From positions 1 through 64,000 of the forward strand of contig PYIY01000004.1 of NCBI GenBank assembly GCA_003635195.1: DNA of 64,000 nt, in the 5' to 3' direction. Positions within the stretch are counted from its first letter, which is position 1. Each line of letters opens with the position of its first letter. The notes below the pieces were generated by a model. That model made no database searches, was not told the origin of the DNA, and saw nothing but the letters and a program-made list of their open reading frames with translations. Below, piece after piece: positions 53,480 to 63,316 of this stretch. A program made the translations under genes and the position numbers. Origin of the DNA: Candidatus Poribacteria bacterium. GTDB lineage: Bacteria > Poribacteria > WGA-4E > WGA-3G.

Positions 53480-54382
53480 TTACCGATTTCTCTGAACGAA
53501 ACCTACCCTATGCAGCTCCTGTAAAATGAAAGGTTCTATAGGGGTATTGCTTTCTAATTTTGCATAGCCGATCCCTTGATCGGTGCAGAAACGTTGCAAA
53601 TTGTCACAAAACGCCTGCTGTTGATCCCGGTATTGCGCGAGGGTTTCTGCATTAATTGTGACAGCTTTCGTTTCACCTGTTTCGGCATCTTCCACCAACC
53701 AGTCTCCGCCGGTAGGTGTGTTATCCAAGTGTGCTTGCGGGTCTATCTCTTCTGGACTTATCAAATGGATTGCTGTGAGAGAGAACCCACACCCTGAGAG
53801 TAATTTGAATCCGTCGGCGTAACCGATCGGATCCAAAAAATCTGAAAGTATGACAGCCATCCCAGCGCGTCGTTGGTACATAGGAAGTTGCTTAAGACAT
53901 TCCGTGAGTCTCGTTTGTCCGGATGCTGCAATTGTGTCGAGTGCTTTTGTTAGACGTGGGAATTGTGATTTGCCTGTTGTTGGTGGTAGCGTTGGCGAGA
54001 GTCGTTCAGTACAGGTGTAGACTGCGACGCTGTCGGCGTGTGCCAAGGCGATATAGCCTAACGCTGCGGCGATCTGTTTAGCGCACATCAATTTAGTAGG
54101 CGATCCAAATTCCATGGAACGGCTATTGTCAATAAGTAGTCCAAGTGGTAAGTCTTCGTCAGTGTGGAAAAGTTTGATAAAGAGTCTATCTAACCGTGCG
54201 TAAATGTTCCAGTCGACATGTCGCAGATCATCGCCGGGTTCATAAACACGATAGTCAGCGAATTCCATACCCGTGCCGCGATTGAGGCTTCGGCGTTCGC
54301 CTCTAAATTTGCTGCGGAACGCACGCTTGGAGCGAATGTAGAAGGGGTCAAGTCGTTTCAGAAATTGTGGTGTAAGAAGCAT
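53480..54382 (-). CDS. DUF58 family protein with vWA-like domain
   Basis: 300 residues. The DUF58 segment RGTGMEFADYRVYEPGDDLRHVDWNIYARLDRLFIKLF is followed by a vWA-like metal site (LGLLIDNSRSMEFG) and ILSDFLDP. Such proteins pair with MoxR ATPases; a MoxR gene is present at 37862 but about 14.6 kb away. The macro-domain gene follows 18 bp later. Confidence 0.92.
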   Translation of the reverse strand: MLLTPQFLKRLDPFYIRSKRAFRSKFRGERRSLNRGTGMEFADYRVYEPGDDLRHVDWNIYARLDRLFIKLFHTDEDLPLGLLIDNSRSMEFGSPTKLMCAKQIAAALGYIALAHADSVAVYTCTERLSPTLPPTTGKSQFPRLTKALDTIAASGQTRLTECLKQLPMYQRRAGMAVILSDFLDPIGYADGFKLLSGCGFSLTAIHLISPEEIDPQAHLDNTPTGGDWLVEDAETGETKAVTINAETLAQYRDQQQAFCDNLQRFCTDQGIGYAKLESNTPIEPFILQELHRVGFVQRNR

Positions 54383-54503
54383 CGCTATAAGTATTTAGGA
54401 TAGTAGAGAAACGGGTGTACGAGGCACGAAAATCTCGTCTTATAATTAGGTCAGTAGTATAACACAGTTCGTTAAAAAAACACAAGAATTTTGCATATTT
54501 AAT

Positions 54504-54532
54504 TTGACATCCGCTAAAAGATGGTGTATAAT
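54504..54532 (+). promoter_or_regulatory. Consensus promoter of the tRNA cluster
   Basis: TTGACA, 17 bp, TATAAT: perfect consensus, 111 bp before the first tRNA. It probably drives all six tRNAs and perhaps the trigger factor gene behind them. Confidence 0.8.
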
Positions 54533-54643
54533 TTTAACTACCGAATCGGACGTAGAATGTCATAGGTAAGCGTCCATTACGTTCCTCGGTAAGGTCTCTG
54601 AAATTGCGGTTGTTGCCTGTAAATTGAGCGTATGTGTTCCTTT

Positions 54644-54719
<76 letters not shown>

Positions 54720-54741
54720 TCAAAATTGCCTGATAACACAA

Positions 54742-54815
<74 letters not shown>

Positions 54816-54852
54816 CTTTTCATACTGCTCACGGGGAAGAGAAGAAAATATG

Positions 54853-54925
54853 GTGGATGTAGCTCAGGGGGTAGAGCGCTTGACTGTGGATCAAGAGGGC
54901 GTGGGTTCAAATCCCATCATCCACC
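54853..54925 (+). tRNA. tRNA-His (anticodon GTG)
   Basis: Acceptor GTGGATG/CATCCAC, C discriminator, anticodon stem CTTGA...TCAAG with loop CTGTGGA. The extra 5' G typical of tRNA-His is encoded at 54852. Confidence 0.94.
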
Positions 54926-54932
54926 TTCATGA

Positions 54933-55005
54933 GCGTCCGTAGTTCAATGGATAGAGCAATAGTCTTCGGAACTATAAGTTGGGGGTTCGAATCCCTCCGG
55001 ACGCG
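54933..55005 (+). tRNA. tRNA-Arg (anticodon TCG)
   Basis: Acceptor GCGTCCG/CGGACGC, anticodon stem ATAGT...ACTAT with loop CTTCGGA, T-arm GGGGGTTCGAATCCCTC. Confidence 0.93.
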
Positions 55006-55101
55006 TATACTTTTGGATGCCAAGTCCACGCTTTGGGTGTGCGATAGTGCTTAGCGAGTGGGTGCCGATGAATGCGCCTATGCTCAAGGCAGTCAGCAAG
55101 T

Positions 55102-55174
55102 GCGCCGTTAGCTCAATTGGCAGAGCATCTGACTCTTAATCAGGCGGTTGAAGGTTCGATTCCTTCACGGCGCA
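55102..55174 (+). tRNA. tRNA-Lys (anticodon CTT)
   Basis: Acceptor GCGCCGT/ACGGCGC, anticodon loop CTCTTAA between TCTGA and TCAGG, T-arm GAAGGTTCGATTCCTTC. Confidence 0.93.
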
Positions 55175-55198
55175 TTGTTAACAGAATACACCGAATTC

Positions 55199-55283
55199 GG
55201 GCGGGTGCTGGAATTGGTAGACAGGATAGACTTAGGATCTATTGGGGTTACGCCTCGTGAGGGTTCAAGTCCCTCCTCGCCCA
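55199..55283 (+). tRNA. tRNA-Leu (anticodon TAG)
   Basis: Acceptor GGGCGGG/CTCGCCC with A discriminator, anticodon stem ATAGA...TCTAT with loop CTTAGGA, long variable arm (TGGGGTTACGCCTCG), T-arm GAGGGTTCAAGTCCCTC. Last of the cluster, 59 bp before tig. Confidence 0.93.
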
Positions 55284-55342
55284 TGCTCGTATTAGATATA
55301 TAAAGTATCCGGGCTTTGAATGCCTGACGTGAGGACAGACAT

Positions 55343-56647
55343 TTGAGAGTTCAAATTGAAAGGTTAGACACCACGCAAGTCCGTCTGGACATTGAGGTGC
55401 CTTCTGAAGACGTTAATGCAGCATTAAAGGAAACTTATGAGACCTTACGTACCCAAGTCTCGATTCCGGGTTTCCGAAAAGGGCGCGTGCCTGTCTCAAT
55501 CCTCAAGTCGAGATTTCCTGATTACGTCAATAGTGAAGCTGTCCGGTATCTGGTTGCCCCTGCTTACGAAGACGCTATTTATAGGGAAAAACTGAATCCA
55601 CTCTCTCAGCCGAATTTCACACCTCCCCTTGATGAATTACGGGTTCAGGAAAACGAACCGTTCACATTCTCAGCCACCGTTGATATTCGACCGAATATAA
55701 GTCTCCCACCTTATGAAGACCTTGAGACGGATAAAAATCCGGTGAATGTCCCTCGTGAAGATGTTGATGCCTATATTACACGACTACAGGCGCAGTCTGC
55801 AACTTATGAACCGCTTGACACTGAGCGTCCGGTCGAGGCGAAAGATTGTGTCCGTGTAGATTGGGAGTGCTTAATTAACGGGGAGCGGATTGAGCCTGAA
55901 TCGAGGCAAGATGTTGATATAGAACTCGGTATCGGGGCGTTAAATGAAAGACTTGAGCAGGCCCTGATTGGGATGCAGATTGGCGAAACAAAATCCGTGG
56001 ATATCGATTTTCCACAAGAACATCCGATCACAGAACTTGCAGGAAAATTGGCGAAATATGCTATCACAGTGCACGCTATTACACAAAAGCATCTCCCCGC
56101 ATTAGATGACGAGTTTGCGAAAGACCTTGGATATGAAAACTATTCACAACTTTATGGGCTGATATGGAACAATCTGGTCGAAGAAGAGACAAGTTTACAT
56201 GTTGATAAGCAGAAGGCGGAATTATTGGCTCAACTCATTGAAAAAACTGATATTGCGATTCCAGAGCCGTTAGTTGATCAATATGTGGGACAGACGCTCC
56301 AGAATGTCAAGCAACAATTAGCGAACGAACAGAGAACAGCCGAAGATGCCGGGATCAATATGGATACCTTGCCTGATGAACTGCGGCGAGATGTCATTCA
56401 ACAAACAAAGCAGTCGTGGATTTTCGATATTATCGCTGAAGCGGAGGGCATCTACGTATCCGATGATGAATTAGAATACGAAATCCGTCGCGCTGCTGAG
56501 CAACAAAATCGAGACGCTCAAAAATACGCGGACCTCTTGAAGTCAAGCAATCGACTGGAAGAACTCCGAGGGCAACTACAACACGAAAAAATTTATCAGT
56601 TCCTCATTCACCGTGCGTCCGCTAAACAGTCGCTCATAATCGCCTGA
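55343..56647 (+). CDS. tig: Trigger factor (ribosome-associated chaperone)
   Basis: 434 residues from TTG, with GTGAGGAC upstream; no other start fits. The ribosome-binding signature SIPGFRKGRVPVSIL is at about 40-55, the FKBP-like middle domain at 150-240 and the helical C-terminal chaperone arms follow. It assists folding and leads the proteostasis series tig-clpP-clpX-lon. The rare TTG start may limit its level. Confidence 0.96.
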   Translation: MRVQIERLDTTQVRLDIEVPSEDVNAALKETYETLRTQVSIPGFRKGRVPVSILKSRFPDYVNSEAVRYLVAPAYEDAIYREKLNPLSQPNFTPPLDELRVQENEPFTFSATVDIRPNISLPPYEDLETDKNPVNVPREDVDAYITRLQAQSATYEPLDTERPVEAKDCVRVDWECLINGERIEPESRQDVDIELGIGALNERLEQALIGMQIGETKSVDIDFPQEHPITELAGKLAKYAITVHAITQKHLPALDDEFAKDLGYENYSQLYGLIWNNLVEEETSLHVDKQKAELLAQLIEKTDIAIPEPLVDQYVGQTLQNVKQQLANEQRTAEDAGINMDTLPDELRRDVIQQTKQSWIFDIIAEAEGIYVSDDELEYEIRRAAEQQNRDAQKYADLLKSSNRLEELRGQLQHEKIYQFLIHRASAKQSLIIA

Positions 56648-56649
56648 TA

Positions 56650-56750
56650 ATAGTTATAAGTTAGGAGGTTAACAGTTATAAGTTAAGAGGAAGACGGATG
56701 TTCCCACCGCTTCTTAACCAACCACTTATAATTTATAACCTATAACCTTT
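56650..56750 (+). repeat. Hairpin between tig and clpP (TTATAAGTTA arms)
   Basis: Left arm AGTTATAAGTTAGGAGG...AGTTATAAGTTAAGAGGAAG and right arm CGCTTCTTAACCAACCACTTATAATTTATAACCTATAAC are largely complementary. The inner TTAAGAGG/CTTCTTAA clamp is shared with the other hairpins in this gene series. Confidence 0.75.
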
Positions 56751-56757
56751 AAAAAAC

Positions 56758-57360
56758 ATGAATCTTGTACCTATCGTTGTTGAACAAACCAGTCGAGGCG
56801 AACGCTCATACGACATTTATTCTCGCTTGCTTGAAGACCGGATAATCATGATCGGAACCCCGATTGATGACGATGTTACTGCCAATATCGTAACAGCACA
56901 GATGCTTTTCCTTGAGGGGAAGGACCCGGATGCGGATATTATTCTCTACATTAATACACCCGGTGGGTCTGTTTCCGCCGGTTTGGCGATTTACGATACA
57001 ATGCAGTATATCAAAGCAGATGTGCAGACTTGGTGTTTAGGTCGAGCGTATAGTATGGGAGCGATTTTGCTTGCTGCGGGTGCTCCCGGTAAACGCTATG
57101 CGTTACCACATGCGAAAGCACTTATTCATCAACCGATGGCAACGGGGATCGGGGGTCAAGCCTCTGATATTAGCATTCATGCGAAAGAAATCCTACAAGA
57201 GCGAGATCGGCTTTATACTATTTTAGCCGAACATACCGGTCAAGATGTTGACAAGATCGCTACTGATGCTGACCGTGATTTTTACATGACGGCTGATCAA
57301 GCTCTTGGATACGGTCTTGTTGATCATGTTGTAGCACAGCGTGCCACAGAGAGAGAATAG
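56758..57360 (+). CDS. clpP: ATP-dependent Clp protease proteolytic subunit
   Basis: 200 residues. Catalytic serine in [14 protein letters not shown] (S99), histidine in [10 protein letters not shown] (H124) and aspartate in the DADRDFYM stretch. It forms the tetradecameric peptidase driven by ClpX, encoded next. No propeptide is evident; the start after AACCTTTAAAAAAC lacks a strong ribosome site. Confidence 0.96.
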   Translation: MNLVPIVVEQTSRGERSYDIYSRLLEDRIIMIGTPIDDDVTANIVTAQMLFLEGKDPDADIILYINTPGGSVSAGLAIYDTMQYIKADVQTWCLGRAYSMGAILLAAGAPGKRYALPHAKALIHQPMATGIGGQASDISIHAKEILQERDRLYTILAEHTGQDVDKIATDADRDFYMTADQALGYGLVDHVVAQRATERE

Positions 57361-57463
57361 TTGTCGGTTGTCGGTTGTCGGTTAAGAGAACGACTTTATA
57401 TATCAAGTTTCCCTCTTAACCGACAATTGAAAGGTTTTTCGCAGAAAACCCGAACCGACAACT
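57361..57463 (+). repeat. Hairpin between clpP and clpX (GTCGGTT heptamers)
   Basis: Left arm is three exact 7-bp words (TTGTCGG TTGTCGG TTGTCGG) then TTAAGAG. The right arm is CTCTTAACCGACAA with a further CCGAACCGACAACT outside. The repeat begins at the base after the clpP stop. Confidence 0.85.
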
Positions 57464-57490
57464 GATGCCCCTTAAAAAAGGAGAACCTCT

Positions 57491-59029
57491 ATGTCACAAT
57501 CCGCCCATCGTGAAGTGTCTTGTTCTTTCTGTCAACAGGACAGTACACAAGTCCGTCTACGACTCCTTCAGGGCAGGGAAGCCAATATTTGTGTTGAATG
57601 CATTGTCCGGCTATCAGCATCCACATCGGATAGTGCTTCATGTGCATTTTGTAGGCGCGATAATACTCACGTCGAAAAACTCTTTAATGGACTTGAGGCG
57701 AATATTTGTGAGAGATGTCTTGCCGAGTGTATTGATCTCTGTAACGATATTCTTGCTCGTAAGCCAGATGGTAGTTTTGATCTATCCATGGAGGACTTTA
57801 ACAAAGCGGAGGGCCCCGAGGAACAAGACGAACTTGAAGGTGATCAAGAGGAACCTGCCCAGGCGCGCGGACACGGTATTCACCAACGTTCCGAAACCAA
57901 TGCCACAAATACAACGCCCTCGGAAAGAAAAAATGAACAGAACGCATTTGCAGAACCCCCTTCGCCTGAAGAAATTAAAGCAAAACTTGATGAATACGTA
58001 ATAGGTCAAGAACATGCCAAAAAGACATTGTCCGTTGCTGTTTACACGCACTATAAACGCTTACATCACAGCGATATGAGTGATGATGTTGAATTAGATA
58101 AAAGCAACATTTTGCTCATCGGCCCGACAGGTACAGGGAAAACGCTTCTTGCGCAAACACTTGCCAGGGTGTTAGATGTGCCTTTTGCCATCACTGATGC
58201 AACAACGTTGACGGAAGCGGGTTACGTGGGTGAGGATGTCGAGAATATTATATTGAAACTGGTTCAAGCGGCGGATGGCGATGTGGCACGTGCTGAAACC
58301 GGTATCATTTATATTGACGAAATTGACAAGATTACTCGGAAATCCGAAAATCCATCAATTACTCGCGACGTATCCGGCGAAGGCGTTCAGCAAGCATTAC
58401 TTAAGATTTTGGAAGGCACAACCGCGAATGTGCCACCGCGTGGCGGTAGGAAGCACCCTCATCAAGAGATGATTGAGGTAAATACCAAAAAGGTATTGTT
58501 TATCTGCGGTGGGACCTTTATTGGATTAGATAAAGGCATTAAGGACAGACTCGGAAAGCAGAGCATCGGTTTTGGTTCGCCTATCCAACCGAAAAGTGAG
58601 ACCAAAATTCATGAAATTCTTGCCCAAGTAACACCAAAGGACCTTATCAAATACGGATTTATCCCAGAATTGATTGGACGCCTGCCGGTTGTTACGACGC
58701 TTCATGAGTTGGATGCCCCGGCGTTGATTCGTATTCTCACGGAACCGAAGAACGCGCTCGTCAAACAATATCGGCGTCTTTTGGCGTATGAAGGTGTGCA
58801 ATTCCATGCGACTGATGAAGCATTAACGGCTATCGCAGACGAAGTTATTGAACGGGAAACGGGTGCGCGCGGGTTAAGAGCCGTTTTTGAAAAGATTATG
58901 CTTGATACCCTCTATTGTCTTCCATCACTTGACGGTGTTGAAGCATGTCATATCACCGAAGATTCTGTGCGTAATAGTGAACCGCCGGAACTCACTTACA
59001 CAAAATCTGAAGAACTTAAAACTGCTTAG
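57491..59029 (+). CDS. clpX: ClpX unfoldase with two N-terminal zinc fingers
   Basis: 512 residues, about 90 longer than usual ClpX. Two C4 zinc-binding domains stand in tandem: C11-C14...C34-C37 (CSFCQQD...CVEC) and C51-C54...C73-C76 (CAFCRRD...CERC). The AAA+ module follows: [13 protein letters not shown], Walker A GPTGTGKT, Walker [19 protein letters not shown], and RGLRAVFE. Residues 105-165 are an acidic, low-complexity linker. ClpX feeds substrates to ClpP encoded upstream. GGAGAACCTCT precedes the ATG. Confidence 0.96.
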   Translation: MSQSAHREVSCSFCQQDSTQVRLRLLQGREANICVECIVRLSASTSDSASCAFCRRDNTHVEKLFNGLEANICERCLAECIDLCNDILARKPDGSFDLSMEDFNKAEGPEEQDELEGDQEEPAQARGHGIHQRSETNATNTTPSERKNEQNAFAEPPSPEEIKAKLDEYVIGQEHAKKTLSVAVYTHYKRLHHSDMSDDVELDKSNILLIGPTGTGKTLLAQTLARVLDVPFAITDATTLTEAGYVGEDVENIILKLVQAADGDVARAETGIIYIDEIDKITRKSENPSITRDVSGEGVQQALLKILEGTTANVPPRGGRKHPHQEMIEVNTKKVLFICGGTFIGLDKGIKDRLGKQSIGFGSPIQPKSETKIHEILAQVTPKDLIKYGFIPELIGRLPVVTTLHELDAPALIRILTEPKNALVKQYRRLLAYEGVQFHATDEALTAIADEVIERETGARGLRAVFEKIMLDTLYCLPSLDGVEACHITEDSVRNSEPPELTYTKSEELKTA

Positions 59030-59069
59030 GCACAGTTTTGTGGATGAGCCGTTTGCTACTATGAGGAAA

Positions 59070-59152
59070 TAGCCATCAGCCATCGGCTATCAGCAAAGAG
59101 GTTTTAGCGTAACCAAACACCTCTTTTACTGACTGCTGACTGCTGATAGCCA
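59070..59152 (+). repeat. Hairpin between clpX and lon (AGCCATC/GACTGCT heptamers)
   Basis: Left arm AGCCATC AGCCATC GGCTATC AGCAAAGAGG; right arm CCTCTTTTACTGACTGCTGACTGCTGATAGCC. GGCTATCAGCA pairs with TGCTGATAGCC. The right arm adds its own GACTGCT GACTGCT words. Confidence 0.85.
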
Positions 59153-59162
59153 TTAAAAAAAT

Positions 59163-61610
59163 ATGGATTCGACAGCAGCGAAAGAACATGGAACCATAAG
59201 TTTGCCTGTTATTGATTTGTCTCCGGATTTTGATAGGTATTCTCCTTTTCCGAAGACGAGGTCTTTCTTAAATGCCGCCCGTAAGATGGGGATTCGGGCA
59301 ACCCGTGCTGCCCTCCGCTCGAATAAGCGGATACTCCTTCTCCACCAAAAAGTGGAGTTGGAAGAAGGAGAAGATGTCGCCCCTGAACATCTCCACGCTA
59401 TTGGTGCTGTCGCGAATATTATTGAATCTTACGAACCTGGTGACGGTACTATCCGTATCGCTATTGCTGCAGAACAACGCGCAATTGTTCTTAGGTTTAC
59501 GAAAACGGCTGATTTTTTGCAAGCAGACGTGCAAATTATCCACGAAGAGATCGGGTTAGCAAACGCCGCTGGATCTCTTGTCAAAGATACTAAGAAGCTT
59601 TTCAATAACTACGCAAAAACGAGGCAGAAAGAGCAGGCGCGCAGTTCACAACCGCATGTTTTGACCTTGGAAGAAGTGAAGCAGCTTATTAAAGAGGAAG
59701 AAGAACCGGGATCTCTTGCAGATGTTATTGCCGGATTTCTCGACCTCACTGTGCCGGAACGCCAAAGTGTTATTGAGGAATTCAACCCCATTAAACGTTT
59801 ACAACTCATTATACAGTTTTTGAACGAGGCACTCGAGCGGAATGAACTCCGAGATGACATTCACAATCAGGTCCGGGAATCTGTCCAGAAGACGCATCGC
59901 GAATTCTATCTTCAGGAACAGATGAAGGTCATTCAGAAGGAGCTCGGCAGAGATGATATCGCCGAAGTCGATGAACTCCGAGAACAGGTGAAAAACGCCG
60001 GAATGTCCGAAGAAGCAGAGGAGAAGGCCCTTAAGGAGCTTGATCGGCTTGCCCAGATACCGCCGCAATCTGCTGAATCCGGGGTTATCCGTACTTATGT
60101 TGATTGTATACTCGCCTTACCTTGGAAGGCGAGCACGGAGCACCAACTCCAGCTTCCGGAGGCGCAACGCATACTTGATGAAGATCACTACGGGTTGGAG
60201 AAACCGAAAGAGAATGTGCTCGAATACCTTGCTGTTTTACAACTCGTGAAGCACCTTAAAGGCCCTATTATTTGCCTCGTTGGTCCGCCGGGGGTTGGGA
60301 AAACCTCGCTCGGTAAATCGATTGCCCGTGCGACTGGTAGGAAGTTTGTTAGAATGTCGCTCGGTGGTGTTCGAGATGAAGCCGAAATCCGCGGACACAG
60401 ACGTACCTATATCGGTGCTATTCCTGGACGTATCATTCAAGGCCTCCGTGATGTAAAGTCGAAAAATCCGCTCTTTTTACTTGATGAGATTGATAAACTG
60501 AGTTCGGATTTCCGAGGCGATCCTGCGTCTGCTCTCCTTGAAGTTCTTGATCCAGAACAGAATTCGACCTTCCGTGACCATTACATGGATATTGCTTTTG
60601 ATCTCTCTGATGTGATGTTCATCACGACCGCTAACACCCGTGTTACGATACCGCCTGCGCTCCAGGACCGGATGGAGATCATTGAGTTGCCGGGTTACAC
60701 CGATTTCGAGAAGCACAATATCGCTACCTTTACACCGAATGGACTTATTCCGAAGCAGCTTGAACGTCACGGGCTTTCAGATGATAATATCACCTTCACA
60801 GACGAAGCCATTTATGAGATGATACATAAGTATACCCGCGAGGCTGGGGTCCGCAACCTTGAACGCACGATCACGACCATCATGCGGAAAGTCGCCAGAG
60901 AGATCGTCACCGAAGAGACACCGGATCTGAAAATTGAAGTGACACCCACCAATTTGAGCGATTATCTCGGACCGGCTAAGTGGACGCGCACAAAAGCCGA
61001 AGAACGCGACGAGGTCGGTGTCGCTACAGGGATGGTATGGACACAGATTGGGGGGGATATCGTCTCCGTTGAAGCAACGACGATGCAGGGAGAAGGCAAA
61101 CTGAATATGACAGGGCAGCTTCAGGAAGTCATGCGTGAATCTGTCCAGACAGCTGTTGCCTATATCCGTTCGCGTGCCGAGTTTTTCGCGTTGCCTGACA
61201 AACAGTTTGAGCAGCTGGATATTCATATCCACATTCCAGAGGGCGCAGTCCCGAAAGACGGCCCCTCGGCTGGGATTACCGTTGCTACAGCGATTCTCTC
61301 TACGTTAACAGGTAAGTCTGTCCGCAAAGATATCGCTATGACTGGCGAAATTACGCTTCGCGGTAGAGTGCTGCCGATCGGCGGTTTAAAAGAAAAAGCA
61401 CTTGCCGCTTACCGAAATGGTATCTTTGACATCATCATTCCGGTGGACAACGAGAAAGATGAAGTTGACATCCCGACAGAAATTCGTGAAGGGATTCGTT
61501 TTCACAAAGTCAACGATATGATGGAGGTCCTGGAATTGGCACTGACAGAACCTGTCGTGGACCCCGAAGTCCCAGTAGAAATGTCAGTCCCTTCTCAGCC
61601 ATCTGTGTAA
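59163..61610 (+). CDS. lon: ATP-dependent protease Lon
   Basis: 815 residues. N-terminal LON substrate domain ([28 protein letters not shown]...), long helical linker, Walker [17 protein letters not shown], Walker [10 protein letters not shown], and the Ser-Lys dyad in [16 protein letters not shown] and [14 protein letters not shown]. It degrades misfolded and regulatory proteins. It is fourth in the proteostasis series. Confidence 0.97.
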   Translation: MDSTAAKEHGTISLPVIDLSPDFDRYSPFPKTRSFLNAARKMGIRATRAALRSNKRILLLHQKVELEEGEDVAPEHLHAIGAVANIIESYEPGDGTIRIAIAAEQRAIVLRFTKTADFLQADVQIIHEEIGLANAAGSLVKDTKKLFNNYAKTRQKEQARSSQPHVLTLEEVKQLIKEEEEPGSLADVIAGFLDLTVPERQSVIEEFNPIKRLQLIIQFLNEALERNELRDDIHNQVRESVQKTHREFYLQEQMKVIQKELGRDDIAEVDELREQVKNAGMSEEAEEKALKELDRLAQIPPQSAESGVIRTYVDCILALPWKASTEHQLQLPEAQRILDEDHYGLEKPKENVLEYLAVLQLVKHLKGPIICLVGPPGVGKTSLGKSIARATGRKFVRMSLGGVRDEAEIRGHRRTYIGAIPGRIIQGLRDVKSKNPLFLLDEIDKLSSDFRGDPASALLEVLDPEQNSTFRDHYMDIAFDLSDVMFITTANTRVTIPPALQDRMEIIELPGYTDFEKHNIATFTPNGLIPKQLERHGLSDDNITFTDEAIYEMIHKYTREAGVRNLERTITTIMRKVAREIVTEETPDLKIEVTPTNLSDYLGPAKWTRTKAEERDEVGVATGMVWTQIGGDIVSVEATTMQGEGKLNMTGQLQEVMRESVQTAVAYIRSRAEFFALPDKQFEQLDIHIHIPEGAVPKDGPSAGITVATAILSTLTGKSVRKDIAMTGEITLRGRVLPIGGLKEKALAAYRNGIFDIIIPVDNEKDEVDIPTEIREGIRFHKVNDMMEVLELALTEPVVDPEVPVEMSVPSQPSV

Positions 61611-61613
61611 GAT

Positions 61614-61733
61614 AGTTGTCAGTTGTCAGATCGTTTTTTCTCTGGACGATAAAAAACTGTCAGCTGTCAGTTAAAGAGGGTTCTGGACTCCCTCAATATT
61701 TTTAGACAATCCGAAACGCTCTTAACCGATAAC
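61614..61733 (+). repeat. Hairpin between lon and the S4 gene (AGTTGTC/CTGTCAG heptamers)
   Basis: AGTTGTC AGTTGTC AGATCG..., then CTGTCAG CTGTCAG TTAAAGAGGG in the left arm. The right arm closes with CTCTTAACCGATAAC. The inner clamp is the same as in the other gaps. Confidence 0.75.
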
Positions 61734-61743
61734 TTTAAAAAAA

Positions 61744-62034
61744 ATGCGGTTAGATAAATTCCTGCAGGTCAGCCGTCTTGTAAAACGGCGGACGATTGCG
61801 AATACCCTCTGTAGCAAAGGCGCAGTGAGCGTCAACGGACACGTTGCGAAAGCTGGAAAGATGCTTTCTATAGGTGATGTAATTCGTATGCCTGGGTCCC
61901 CAGCGACTATTGGGGAAGGGCGCGCGGCAGGCGTTGAGGACGTGCCAGCGTCTGAATACGAGGTTGTTGAACTTCCCTCTGGGAACGTCTCGCGTGCGCG
62001 TGCTGCAACACTCTACCGTCAAGTAAACCCGTAG
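61744..62034 (+). CDS. S4-domain RNA-binding protein (RqcP/Hsp15-like)
   Basis: 96 residues. MRLDKFLQVSRLVKRRTIANTLCSKGAVSVNGHVAKAGKMLSIGDVIRM is a complete S4 domain as in RqcP/YabO and Hsp15, which bind stalled 50S-peptidyl-tRNA complexes. The C-terminal 40 residues are variable. Placement after lon suggests a role in ribosome-associated quality control within this gene series. Confidence 0.88.
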   Translation: MRLDKFLQVSRLVKRRTIANTLCSKGAVSVNGHVAKAGKMLSIGDVIRMPGSPATIGEGRAAGVEDVPASEYEVVELPSGNVSRARAATLYRQVNP

Positions 62035-62089
62035 CCTCCATCTCCTGATCGAGGCATCACTTGCTTCGATTAAAGGAGAAAAAATTGCA

Positions 62090-63316
62090 ATGACTCGCGA
62101 TATCAGCCATCAGCCGTCAGTTGTCAGCCGTCAGTTAAGAGAGGGATTTGATAAATCAGATCGCCTCTTTGCTGACAGCCGAAAGCCGAAAGCCGAAAGT
62201 CATTCTAACCGAGAACCGAGTGCCAAAACGCAGCATACCACAAATAGGCCCAAGATTGGGCTAACGATGGGGGACGCAGCTGGCATCGGTCCCGAAATCA
62301 TTATCAAGGCACTTGGACACAAAAGTGTATATTCAATGTGCCAACCGATTGTCATCGGAAGTCCTGCTATCCTTCAAGATGCTTGTCAATTCATATCCGC
62401 TGGCGCGCCTGAGTTAAAATTGAATGTTATCAAGACCGCGATGCAAGCAAGTGGGACGCACGGGATAATTGATGTGCTTGATGTCTCTTCCCTATCGCCT
62501 GAAGAGATTTGCCGTGGCACCATAGATGTGCGTGCAGGTGCTGCTGCTGTCAAAGCGATTGAGGTGGCTGCACACCTCGCGATGCGTGGTGAGCTTGATG
62601 CTATCACAACTGCTCCAATATGCAAATCAGCCATAAATCGCGCAGGAATCCCCTATTCAGGGCACACAGAAATGCTTGCTGCATTTACGAATACACCTGA
62701 CGTAGTGATGATGCTCTGTACACCTGAAGCATTGACCCCGAACCCCACTTTGGAAGCCACAACGCGTAGGGGCGAGGTCACCTCACCCCTTGAAAACAAA
62801 CGCGTCGATTTTGCAGTCTCTTTTGTGACAAACCATATCGCGTTGGCTGACGTTCCGAAACATCTCTCTATTCCAAGAATCGTCAATGTTATCCAGATCA
62901 CGCAACAAGTGTTGATCCGCTGTGGTATTTCTGAACCTCGACTGGTCGTTGCGGCCCTAAACCCTCACGCGGGTGAAAATGGTATGTTCGGAGAGGAGGA
63001 AGCGCGTTTTATCCATCCAGCCGTTGCAAAGGTCCAGGCACAAAACGGTCCGATAGATGGTCCGCTCCCTGCCGATGTGCTTTTTGTCAAAGCACATCAG
63101 GGCCAGTGGCACGCTGTTATCGCTATGTATCACGATCAAGGTAACATCCCGATAAAACTTCTCGGCTTTGGGAAACTTGTAAATATCACTTTAGGCTTAC
63201 CGATAATCCGCACCAGTGTAGACCACGGCACAGCGTTTGACATAGCCGGTAAAGGTATCGCTAATGAGAGCAGCCTTGTTGCGGCACTAAACTGCGCCTC
63301 TCGACTCACGAATTAG
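62090..63316 (+). CDS. pdxA: 4-hydroxythreonine-4-phosphate dehydrogenase with repeat-derived N-terminus
   Basis: 408 residues; PdxA is usually about 330. The family part begins at RPKIGLTMGDAAGIGPEII (residue 54 on). Metal histidines are in SGHTEML, NPHAGENGMFGEEE and YHDQGNIPIKLLGFG. It acts in vitamin B6 synthesis or a related pathway. AAAGGAG lies 11 nt before the ATG at 62090, and no ATG, GTG or TTG occurs in frame until the MGDAAG methionine inside the fold. The first 53 residues are therefore translated, and most are encoded by a heptamer hairpin (62103-62199). Confidence 0.92.
   Translation: MTRDISHQPSVVSRQLREGFDKSDRLFADSRKPKAESHSNREPSAKTQHTTNRPKIGLTMGDAAGIGPEIIIKALGHKSVYSMCQPIVIGSPAILQDACQFISAGAPELKLNVIKTAMQASGTHGIIDVLDVSSLSPEEICRGTIDVRAGAAAVKAIEVAAHLAMRGELDAITTAPICKSAINRAGIPYSGHTEMLAAFTNTPDVVMMLCTPEALTPNPTLEATTRRGEVTSPLENKRVDFAVSFVTNHIALADVPKHLSIPRIVNVIQITQQVLIRCGISEPRLVVAALNPHAGENGMFGEEEARFIHPAVAKVQAQNGPIDGPLPADVLFVKAHQGQWHAVIAMYHDQGNIPIKLLGFGKLVNITLGLPIIRTSVDHGTAFDIAGKGIANESSLVAALNCASRLTN
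62103..62199 (+). repeat. Heptamer hairpin inside the pdxA reading frame
   Basis: Five 7-bp words (TCAGCCA TCAGCCG TCAGTTG TCAGCCG TCAGTTA) lead to AGAGAGG. The right arm is CGCCTCTTTGCTGACAGCC and then three GCCGAAA words. It has the same plan as the hairpins in the preceding gaps, but here it is coding. Confidence 0.85.

Noticed and set aside
57361-57463. CRISPR-like array from repeated GTCGGTT words
   Set aside because: The repeats are 7 bp with no spacers, and the region is a hairpin. No cas genes are in the window.
57465-58001. 178-residue ORF overlapping clpX
   Set aside because: It is a shadow in another frame of clpX, basic and low in structure; the clpX frame has full motifs.
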